Assembly (NCBI RefSeq): GCF_003054705.1
Contig: NZ_QAYX01000022.1
Coordinates: 248,001 to 312,000 of the forward strand
Length of the DNA stretch: 64,000 nt
Direction of reading: 5' to 3'
Origin: Opitutus sp. ER46
GTDB lineage: Bacteria; Verrucomicrobiota; Verrucomicrobiia; Opitutales; Opitutaceae
Shown: piece after piece, positions 16,010 to 24,042 of the stretch
Position numbering within the stretch: the first letter of the stretch is position 1
Layout of the letters: every line of letters starts with the position of its first letter
The notes under the pieces: generated by a model
The model's input: the letters and a program-made list of their open reading frames with translations, nothing else
The model's database searches: none
Told to the model about the DNA's origin: nothing
Program-made: the position numbers and the translations under genes

Positions 16010-19000
16010 TTACTTGTTGGCAGGCGTGGCCCGCAGGTCCTTCGATGTGGCGAGCGCAATCACGCGACCTTGGTCGCCTACGGCGCAGTAGTAGTGATAC
16101 ACGACGCCGTCGTGTTTCAGCAGCCACGGTTTGTGGGCGAAGGTTTTGTCCCACGGTTCGCTCGGCTCCACGAGGTGCGGGCCTTCCCACTTGGTCCAGT
16201 GCACAAGGTCGCGGGACACCGCGAACGTGTCGAAGGCGCCGGGCTTCCAGCGGAAGCCAAAGTAGAACATCACCCAAAGGTCGCCCATCCGGACGATCTG
16301 CGGGTCGCCGCTGATGGCGGGTTTTCCGGGCGCGTTGTCGACCACCGGTTTCGGCCCGCCAAAACGGCGCCAGGTCACCATGTCGTCCGACACCGCCATG
16401 CCGATGGCCTCGTGGTTCCCGCGTTTCGTCTTGCCGTTGTAGAACATCACAAAGGGATGCCCGAGCTGCCGCGTGCGGTCGTGGATGATCGAGCTCTTGT
16501 ACAACGTGACGTTCTCCCAGGGACGCACATCCGGCTGCGCCGGCGTCAGGATCGGATTCTTCTTCCACCGCGTCCACTCCTGCGGCTCGTCGGGCGTACG
16601 CGTCCAGGCGAGGCCGATCGACAGCGGGTCCGGCTCATAGCCCTGCTTGGCGCCGCCAATATAGCTGGCCCAGTAGCGGCCATCGAACGCCTCGGGCGCC
16701 AGCGAGCCACCCCAGGTTGGGTCGATCAACGCCATGCCGCCGTCGACCTGCCAGGCATCCCAGCCCTCCTGCGGATGACTCAGGATCCGCCCGAGTTTGC
16801 GCCAGTGCAGGAGGTCGTCGCTTTCGGCGAGGTAGGTTTGGTATCCGACCTGGTCCTTGATCGCCACGTACATCATCAGCCAGCGGTTGCCGAAGCGGAA
16901 GACGTTGGGGCAGTCCACCATCTCCTTCTCCTCTCCCTTGATCACGACGCCGTACTTGTAGGGCGTCTTCACTTCCTCGTACACGCGCTGGAGCTCCGCC
17001 GTCGGCACGGCGGCCGCCTTGGCGGTCTGATCCTCCGGCACGGTGAACGTCGCACGCACGCCGGTCTGGAGCCGCACCGGCCCGAGCAGGCCCGACTCCA
17101 CCAACGGTTCGCCCGCCGAGTAGAACTTCCAGGTCGCAAAGGTCGTGCGACCACCCGGCGGCTTGGGCGCGCCCTGCGCGTACCAGTCAGGCACGCGCTT
17201 GATGCCGCGCTCCTGTCCTTGCCGGTACTCGTTCTCCGCCGGCAGCGCCTCGTCGCCGATCAGCCGGTTCACCCAAAGCGTGCTCACCGCAACCTCGAGC
17301 GTGTTGGCGCCGGCGTGGACGAGGTCCGTGACGTCGACCCGGTACGGCTCCTTCCATACGAGGCCGGCGCTGCGGCCGTTGACCTTCACCTCCGCCGCGA
17401 CTTCCACGCGGCCAAGGTCCAGCATGAGTCGGTGGCCGGGCGCCAGCAGTGTCACGGGAACGTCCAGCATGCGCGAATACGTCGCGGTGCCCGCGTAGTG
17501 GCGCACGCCGGGATCGGCATGCCGGTGCAGCGAGGCAAGCTCCGGCAGCGTGATGCTCGCTGGCGCACCCCGGCCGGGCATAAACGCAACCTGCCAGGGG
17601 CCGTTCACCGGCTGCGGCGCCGGCACGTCGACGCGCACGGGAGTGGCTTCGCCGAGGGTGTAGGTTCCTGACTGCCACAGCATCGCCTCGGTCGTGCGGT
17701 CGTCCTGCCGCGCCAGTTCGGGCGCCGCCGTGAGTTCCGGCGCCGGCAGGCCGCGCGCCGCCTCGGCCGCAATCTCGTCCGGCGTCAGCGCGCGCGCCGC
17801 CAGTTGGGGCGTGCCCAGGTTGCCCTCAAAATAGTAGGCCAACCCCTGCGACGGCGGGGGTGGCAGGCCCGAGGCGCGCATCACGCTGTCCAACCCCGCA
17901 AAATAGAAACGCGAGTCGGGTCGGGGCGCCGGCGACTCCGTACCCGGATGCACGACGGCCCCCGATACGAGACCCTCGCGGACGAACCGGCCGTTCACGT
18001 AGAGGCTGGGTTTACCGGCGCGATAGACGACGGCGAAGTGCGTCCAGCCCGCGACCGGGAACTCCGCCACCAACACCGCCGGCGCGCTCTTGGTGGAGCG
18101 CTCGACGACGTACGCGCCGTTGCGGCCCACCGCCAGGCCGGCGAAGACGTGTCCCTCGCCGAAGACGACGTCGCCGTCCGCCGCCGGGATCGCGTAAAAC
18201 TTGGCCGTCTCGTCGTGCCGTCCGGTGATCGACTCGCGCGGCAGCAGCCGCAGGTCGATGTCGGGCTTGGCCCAAATCGACATCGTGAAGTCACCGCGCG
18301 TCTGGCCGGGGGCCGGTGCCGCGGGGGGGCGGGCATCGAGCACGGGCGCGCCGTCCTTGAGCAGCGTCTCCGCTGGCTCCGCGGCGGCCTCGTGCCGGAA
18401 CACCACGAACACCGACTCCGCCGGCTCAAGGTGCAGCGGCATCCGGATCCGGTCACCGTCGACCGCATACACCGCGGCGGCGGTCCGCTGGCCCGTCTCG
18501 GGATGCCAGAGCTCGGGCGCCTTCTCGCGCACGCGGAAGGTCACGGTGACGTCTTCAGCGCGGCGTTGGCGGTTGCCGATGAAGTAGATCTCCGCGCCAG
18601 GCAGCGAGCGGTGCGTCCAGGACAGCGCCGCATCGGCGCGCCGCCCCACGTACTCCAGATCCGGCGGCGTGAGCTCGCGCAGGACGTCTGCGACGGGGCG
18701 GTCCGCGAACACCCGCTTGCCGTCGCGCCAGAGCTCGTCCGCGATCCGGCGCACCTCGGCGTCGCTCTCGGGATAGCCGCGCAGCGTAAGGGAAACGACG
18801 GGCTTAGGGCCGATGATCGTGACGCCCTGGTGCGCGAACTCGCGCAGCTTGCGCATGACCTCCGGCGTGACGCCCTTCAGGTCAGCCGGAAGCATCAGCA
18901 CGCGGTAACTGCCGCCGTCTGGCAGCACGATGCGGCCCTTGCGAACGCTGGCCCTGGCGAGCAGCGCCTCGGCGTTGATGAGGTCGAAGTTGTAGCCGGC

Positions 19001-21034
19001 CGGCAGCACGGGCATCGCGTACTGCGCGACGTTGGGTGGCCGCTCGCCGAGGAAGTAGAGCACATCGGCGACATACGTGCCCTGCCGCAGCAGCCACTGG
19101 CTGCGCGCGAGATACGCGAGCCAGCCGCGGCTCTGCTCAAACCAGGTGTTGGTCCGGTCGAAATCGAAGCCCCACGGTCCCATCGTCATGCCCGGAACCG
19201 CATCGGGGTGCGGCTGGTGCGCGAACCGGTGGAACACCATCTGGTTCAGGCCGAGACCAAACATCGTATCGCCGAGTGCCTTCTGCGCGTAGGGATACTC
19301 CTGCCAGCGGGACGTCTGTTCCTCGCCGGTGAACGCCTCGGCGGCCACGATGGGCTTGCCGTACACATGCGCCGCCGATGACACCATCTTCACGGTGCGG
19401 TTGGGTGACCAGGGGTTGCGCTGCCAGAACTCGGTCATGGGCACGTCGGGCAGCCCGCTGATCTGCAACTCGTCCAGGACGCCCTGACCGTAGCCTTCGA
19501 CATAGTATTTCAGCCCGTGCTCGCGGCACAGCTCGCCAAGGCGGCCGTAATAAAGCTCCGCCATCATGTCGGCCTGCGCGCGGCGGAAATCGAAGAGGAA
19601 GCGCTCCGCGATCGCGGCATCGCCCACCTGGCGTCCTCCCGCCAGCACCGGAAGGTACGGCACGAGATCGTAGCCGGTGCGCCGCTGGAATTCGGCCGGC
19701 ATCGCGGCGGTCCAGTTCTGCATGCCCGCCTCGTAGCTGTCGACGGTCACGGTCCCGAACGCGCGCGCCCTTTCTGGTCCGAGTTCCTTCAAGATCTGCC
19801 CGATCACGTGGTCGAAGTGGAACTCGATCGCGGCGGCGCTCAACTTGTCGCACTCGAGGCCCGTGCCGGCGGCCGACGCCGATACGTTGAGCTGCCCGGT
19901 CGGCGTGAACCCGATGCGCAGGAGGGTCCACGCGCCCGCCGGCGCGTCCCACGCGAGCCGACCGTCAGCGCCCACCTGCGCCGTGAGGTCGCGCACCGTC
20001 GCTGGATCGATCGTCGCTTCGCCGTCGGGCTCCGGGATCGTCATCTGCCGGCCCACGCGAAACGCAAAGTTCGCCTTGAAGTTCCAGTCGGTCACCCGGC
20101 TCGTGCGATGCAGGACCACCTCGCCGAGCTCGCCCGCGCTGGTCGGGACGACACGCACGAAGCGCGCGCGTACCGGCTTGAAGCTGCTTACCGCCGGCGG
20201 CTGGATGCCGTGCCGGCCGGGGTTGCGGAGGGACGCAATCCGCTCGTACGTCACGCCGTCCGCCGATGCCTCGACGTTCACCGTCGGGAACCGGCCGGTC
20301 GCCCCGGCGAACACGGTCACGGCGCGCAACTCGGTCGGCGCGACAAACTCGACCTGCAGGTAATCCTGCGGCGTCACGGCGACCTTGGTCGCGTAATCAC
20401 CATCGCTCAGCGCTGTGCGCGGCACCTCGCGGCCGGAGGCCAGCCGCACTGATTTCAGGGTTTCCTCATACGGCGTGACCTCGGCAGGCAGCGCAGGAAA
20501 CGCGATGACGAAGGCATCGCGGTACGTGCCAAGGTTCGTGTAGGGCTGCGGCAACGACAGCTCGACGCGCCGGCCCCCGGTGAAAGTAACCTCGCTCCAG
20601 ACGAGTTGCTGCATCGCCCGGTCCGGGGTGATCCACGGGCCGCCGCTGCTCGACCAGCCCGGAGCGTTGTGCATGCCAAACCCGAGCCCGAGCCGCGCCG
20701 CCTCCGACACCGCGTGCCCGAGGAGTGAGCGCCAGTTGGCGTCGAGATAGCCGGCCGGGCCGGCCGGAAGGTACGACCCGCCGTCGAACATGATCGCCTC
20801 CCCCGCCCCCACGCGCGCCATCGCCTCGAGATCGCGCGTGATGCCCTCCCGGCTCACGTGGCCGTTCATCCAGAACCAGAGCACCTTCGGCTTCGCCGCG
20901 GCGGGTGGTTGCTGGAAGCCGGCTTCGATCTCTGCCCAGTCGGGCGTTGGCGCGGCGACGGCAGGAAGGCTCAGGAGCAGGCCGAGGCTGGCCAGCAGGC
21001 GGACGGACCGGAGGGCGACGAGAACGAACGACAT
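16010..21034 (-). CDS. GH106 alpha-L-rhamnosidase fused to LamG, sugar-binding and beta-propeller glycosidase modules
   Basis: 1674 residues, signal peptide at 1-27. Residues about 40-900 are GH106: KPKVLWFWMNGHVSREGITR, GGSYLPAGPAGYLDANW and GMHNAPGWSSSGGPWITP are family hallmarks. About 916-1090 is a LamG/concanavalin-like domain (FTMSIWAKPDID, VAGWTHFAVVYRAGKPSLYV). About 1135-1320 is a galactose-binding-like sandwich (VKVNGRSAGLVWKEPYRVDV), which in GH106 closes the enzyme. About 1350-1674 is a separate five-bladed beta-propeller of the GH43/GH130-like type with repeated blades (DDLLHWRKLGRI, DDMVTWRRFGG, RDLVHWTKWEGP). GH106 alone is usually near 1000-1200 residues, so this is an unusual two-enzyme fusion. 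The reaction is rhamnose removal from rhamnogalacturonan; the propeller's specificity is unknown. Confidence 0.85.
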   Translation of the reverse strand: MSFVLVALRSVRLLASLGLLLSLPAVAAPTPDWAEIEAGFQQPPAAAKPKVLWFWMNGHVSREGITRDLEAMARVGAGEAIMFDGGSYLPAGPAGYLDANWRSLLGHAVSEAARLGLGFGMHNAPGWSSSGGPWITPDRAMQQLVWSEVTFTGGRRVELSLPQPYTNLGTYRDAFVIAFPALPAEVTPYEETLKSVRLASGREVPRTALSDGDYATKVAVTPQDYLQVEFVAPTELRAVTVFAGATGRFPTVNVEASADGVTYERIASLRNPGRHGIQPPAVSSFKPVRARFVRVVPTSAGELGEVVLHRTSRVTDWNFKANFAFRVGRQMTIPEPDGEATIDPATVRDLTAQVGADGRLAWDAPAGAWTLLRIGFTPTGQLNVSASAAGTGLECDKLSAAAIEFHFDHVIGQILKELGPERARAFGTVTVDSYEAGMQNWTAAMPAEFQRRTGYDLVPYLPVLAGGRQVGDAAIAERFLFDFRRAQADMMAELYYGRLGELCREHGLKYYVEGYGQGVLDELQISGLPDVPMTEFWQRNPWSPNRTVKMVSSAAHVYGKPIVAAEAFTGEEQTSRWQEYPYAQKALGDTMFGLGLNQMVFHRFAHQPHPDAVPGMTMGPWGFDFDRTNTWFEQSRGWLAYLARSQWLLRQGTYVADVLYFLGERPPNVAQYAMPVLPAGYNFDLINAEALLARASVRKGRIVLPDGGSYRVLMLPADLKGVTPEVMRKLREFAHQGVTIIGPKPVVSLTLRGYPESDAEVRRIADELWRDGKRVFADRPVADVLRELTPPDLEYVGRRADAALSWTHRSLPGAEIYFIGNRQRRAEDVTVTFRVREKAPELWHPETGQRTAAAVYAVDGDRIRMPLHLEPAESVFVVFRHEAAAEPAETLLKDGAPVLDARPPAAPAPGQTRGDFTMSIWAKPDIDLRLLPRESITGRHDETAKFYAIPAADGDVVFGEGHVFAGLAVGRNGAYVVERSTKSAPAVLVAEFPVAGWTHFAVVYRAGKPSLYVNGRFVREGLVSGAVVHPGTESPAPRPDSRFYFAGLDSVMRASGLPPPPSQGLAYYFEGNLGTPQLAARALTPDEIAAEAARGLPAPELTAAPELARQDDRTTEAMLWQSGTYTLGEATPVRVDVPAPQPVNGPWQVAFMPGRGAPASITLPELASLHRHADPGVRHYAGTATYSRMLDVPVTLLAPGHRLMLDLGRVEVAAEVKVNGRSAGLVWKEPYRVDVTDLVHAGANTLEVAVSTLWVNRLIGDEALPAENEYRQGQERGIKRVPDWYAQGAPKPPGGRTTFATWKFYSAGEPLVESGLLGPVRLQTGVRATFTVPEDQTAKAAAVPTAELQRVYEEVKTPYKYGVVIKGEEKEMVDCPNVFRFGNRWLMMYVAIKDQVGYQTYLAESDDLLHWRKLGRILSHPQEGWDAWQVDGGMALIDPTWGGSLAPEAFDGRYWASYIGGAKQGYEPDPLSIGLAWTRTPDEPQEWTRWKKNPILTPAQPDVRPWENVTLYKSSIIHDRTRQLGHPFVMFYNGKTKRGNHEAIGMAVSDDMVTWRRFGGPKPVVDNAPGKPAISGDPQIVRMGDLWVMFYFGFRWKPGAFDTFAVSRDLVHWTKWEGPHLVEPSEPWDKTFAHKPWLLKHDGVVYHYYCAVGDQGRVIALATSKDLRATPANK

Positions 21035-21103
21035 GGGCGATGCAGGTGGAGGATGGGAGGAACTTGGCTCGGAGCCGCGCGAAGTGGCGCGCAGCGGCGC
21101 CGG

Positions 21104-24004
21104 TTACGGTTCGAAGCGGAACGTCACCCGACCGTGGCGCTCGCCCTCGACGCGCTGCGCCTGCGAGGACGGACCGACAAGGTCGGTGGCGTTGACCTTG
21201 TTGCGCACCGCAGGAATCACGTCGAGCACCGCGATCCCGGTCGCCGGCAGCGTATAGAGCAGCGCATCGCGGCCGTCGCGCGGCGTGAACACGCCGAGAT
21301 AGCAGCCCGGCGTGCCGTTTTGAACCAGGATGCGGCCCTCGCTCGTGGTGAAGTCAGCCCAGCGCCAGTCGGCGTGGTAGCCCTTGAACTCCGGATACAC
21401 GAAGGATTCGCCCGGGATTGGGTCGTTGTAGCGCTTGCTCCAGACGTCGAGGATGCCGCCCTGCGTGCGGTTCTGCCACGCGCGATACGGGCCGCGGCCG
21501 AGCCAGCGCAGCGCCTGCACGTTCCCCTCGGGGTACTCGAAGGTCACGCCCATCAACTCCACCACGCCGTCGTAGGCGTAGGTGTAGTCGAGCGTGACGT
21601 CGCCCGCCGGCGTGATCCGCCAGCGCGTCTCCTGCAGCGCACCAAAATAGCGGGCCGCGACGACGACATCTGCCCCATCGCTCTTCACTTCGATGCCCGT
21701 GAGGGTCGAAACCGTGGGCACGGCCTTGTACACGCGATCCGCCGGCGGTTGTCCCTCGCGGGTGACCGAGCCATCGAGCGTCCGATCGCCGCGGCGCGCC
21801 GCGACAAACCGCGGTCCGCCGCCGAGCGACACCGGCTTGCCGGCAACGCGCACCGCCGCGAGCTCGCCCGTACCCTTGTTGAACCGGAGCTCAAGCGCGC
21901 CGGCAAAGACGACGATCTCCGCGTAGTCGTGGCGGTATTCCGCCTTCGCCCCGGCGGTGGGTTTGGCGGACGACGCGAACGCCTCGGCCGGTTTCCAGCT
22001 CCACGACCACGTCCAGAGTTCCGCGCCGCTGGGATCCTTCACCGTGACGTGCAGCGCATCGGCCTCGCGCCAGTTGCCCGGCAGCGGCAGCGTGAGATCG
22101 CCCGCGCCGTGCGGCGCGACGACCGGACCGGCCAGTTCGCCGCCCGTGACAACTACGTGGCCGACGTCGCGGGCGTGCGAGGCCGGGAAGCGCACGAGTT
22201 TCCACGCAAAGGTGCAGGCGTTGAGCGGGGTGAAGTCGTAGCGATTCTCCACGCGCAGAACGCCGCGGAAGTCCGGCGCATCCACCGCCGCACTGAGCTG
22301 CACCGGCGACCAGATTTCGCGGATCGCCGGCACGCTGCCTTCGGGCTCGTGGTGCGGTCCGACGATCCCATCGGGCGCATACGCGCCGACATTGTCGATC
22401 CGGCCGCCCTGGTCGGAGCGCGCGACACCTTCGTCCGCCAACGCCCAGAGATAACCGCCCCCGCTGCGCGGATGCCGGCGCATCATCTCCCAGTAATCTG
22501 CGAGCCCCGCCGCGCCGCCCCCGTCGTAAAGCGCGTGCAGGAATTCGGTCGGCAGGAACAGCTCGGGCGCGCGGAGGTACTCCTGCGTCTCGCCGTAGGA
22601 GCGGTAGTGCATCGTGTCCACGCCACCGAACTTGCCCTGCGGGTGAAGGACGGGACGCCGCTGCGGGTCCCAGACGGCGAACTCGCCGTCGACCGCAGGG
22701 TTCCAGCCGCCCTCGTTGCCGTTGCTCCAAATGACAATGCTCGGGTGGTTCACGTCGCGCGTGACCATCTCGCCGATCAGGCGGCGGCCTGTCGGCTCGT
22801 CGTACTTCCCGTGCCAGCCTCCAAGTTCGTCCATGACGTACAACCCGAGTTCGTCGCACGCCTCCAGGAACGTCTCGTCCGGCGGATAGTGCGCGGTGCG
22901 CACGGCGTTCATGTTCATGCTCTTTATCAGGCGCACATCGGCGTAGTCGCGCTCACGCGTGAGGGTACGGCCGGTTTCGGGCCAGAAGGCATGGCGGTTG
23001 ACGCCTTTGATCAGGATGCGCTGGCCGTTGAGGAAGAGCCCCTGCCCAGCGCGAATCTCAAAGGTGCGGAAGCCAAAACGCGCGGTCGTCGCGTGCACCG
23101 GCGCGCCCCCCTGCTTCAGGGTGAGCTGCACACGGTAAAGATGGGGCGTTTCCGCGCTCCAGAGTTTCGGCGCCGGGACAGTCGTCCTCACCACGGCGCG
23201 GTCCGATCCGGGAGCCGGAGCGGTTTCGATAACGCTGCCGACCGGGTTGCCGGCGGGATCGAGAATCTGGGCCGCAACGGAGACGCCCTCGGGCGCGGCA
23301 TTGCCGAGAAACACGTGCGCCTCGAAGGCGCCGTCGGCGCGCGCGTCGATCGCCGCCCGGTCGATGTACTGCGCGGGCAGAACTTCGAGGTAAACGGGCC
23401 GGAAGATGCCGCCAAAGTTCCAGTAGTCGGCGCGCCGCTCCGCGAGGTTCACGCTCTCGTTGGCCGATTCCTTGTCGACTGTGACCTCGAGCTGGTTGCT
23501 CGCGCCGAATTTCAGGAGCCCGGTGATGTCCTGCTTGAAGCGGTAGAAGCCGCCCTGGTGAGCCGGGCCCGTCGAGATGCCATTCACGCGCACCTGCGTG
23601 TCGGTCATCACGCCCTCGAACACGAGCCGCACCCGGCGCCCGTTCCACTCTGCGGGAACATCGAAGCTATGACGGTATTTCCCCTGCTCCCGCGCGAGGC
23701 CCGGCGGATTCGGTTTTCCATAGAACGGCATGCCGAACTGGTACGTGCCAAAGCCCTCCTGCTCCCAGCACGACGGCACCTTGATCGTTGTCCATGTGCC
23801 GCTGCGGCGTCCCTCGGAGCAGAAGAACTCCCAGTTCACCGCGTCCGCTGAGCCGGTGCCGGACAGGTACTTCACCTCGGTCTGAGGTGCGGCCACGGCC
23901 GGCGCGGCGGCAGCCGACAACCGACCGGTGACGCCGAGAATGAGGGCGGTGGCCACGAACGTGGCAGGGAGCAAGGCAGGGCGGCGGCTCATGGGGAGGG
24001 ACAT
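21104..24004 (-). CDS. Secreted GH2 glycosidase (beta-galactosidase-like)
   Basis: 966 residues from the ATG at 24004; signal peptide LPATFVATALILGVTGRLSA. The order is jelly-roll sugar-binding domain (WTTIKVPSCWEQEGFGTYQF), Ig-like domain, TIM barrel, then beta-galactosidase small-chain-like domain (LRWLGRGPYRAWQNRTQGG). The acid/base is in IVIWSNGNEGGWN (about E430) and the nucleophile in PTEFLHALYDGGG (about E487, matching the EYxHAMGN pattern). In rhamnogalacturonan-II loci GH2 enzymes act as beta-galactosidase, beta-glucuronidase or alpha-arabinosidase; which applies here cannot be read. It lies between GH106 and GH78 genes with gaps of 69 and 38 bp. A TTG three bases earlier extends the frame but is less likely. 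Confidence 0.9.
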   Translation of the reverse strand: MSLPMSRRPALLPATFVATALILGVTGRLSAAAAPAVAAPQTEVKYLSGTGSADAVNWEFFCSEGRRSGTWTTIKVPSCWEQEGFGTYQFGMPFYGKPNPPGLAREQGKYRHSFDVPAEWNGRRVRLVFEGVMTDTQVRVNGISTGPAHQGGFYRFKQDITGLLKFGASNQLEVTVDKESANESVNLAERRADYWNFGGIFRPVYLEVLPAQYIDRAAIDARADGAFEAHVFLGNAAPEGVSVAAQILDPAGNPVGSVIETAPAPGSDRAVVRTTVPAPKLWSAETPHLYRVQLTLKQGGAPVHATTARFGFRTFEIRAGQGLFLNGQRILIKGVNRHAFWPETGRTLTRERDYADVRLIKSMNMNAVRTAHYPPDETFLEACDELGLYVMDELGGWHGKYDEPTGRRLIGEMVTRDVNHPSIVIWSNGNEGGWNPAVDGEFAVWDPQRRPVLHPQGKFGGVDTMHYRSYGETQEYLRAPELFLPTEFLHALYDGGGAAGLADYWEMMRRHPRSGGGYLWALADEGVARSDQGGRIDNVGAYAPDGIVGPHHEPEGSVPAIREIWSPVQLSAAVDAPDFRGVLRVENRYDFTPLNACTFAWKLVRFPASHARDVGHVVVTGGELAGPVVAPHGAGDLTLPLPGNWREADALHVTVKDPSGAELWTWSWSWKPAEAFASSAKPTAGAKAEYRHDYAEIVVFAGALELRFNKGTGELAAVRVAGKPVSLGGGPRFVAARRGDRTLDGSVTREGQPPADRVYKAVPTVSTLTGIEVKSDGADVVVAARYFGALQETRWRITPAGDVTLDYTYAYDGVVELMGVTFEYPEGNVQALRWLGRGPYRAWQNRTQGGILDVWSKRYNDPIPGESFVYPEFKGYHADWRWADFTTSEGRILVQNGTPGCYLGVFTPRDGRDALLYTLPATGIAVLDVIPAVRNKVNATDLVGPSSQAQRVEGERHGRVTFRFEP

Positions 24005-24042
24005 CAATGAAAAGACGGTTGGGACGGACGTTTCCGCGAGGG

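Noticed and set aside
20858-23851. 997-codon plus-strand frame opposite the GH2 gene
   Set aside because: Antisense shadow; the minus strand has the GH2 catalytic motifs and signal peptide.
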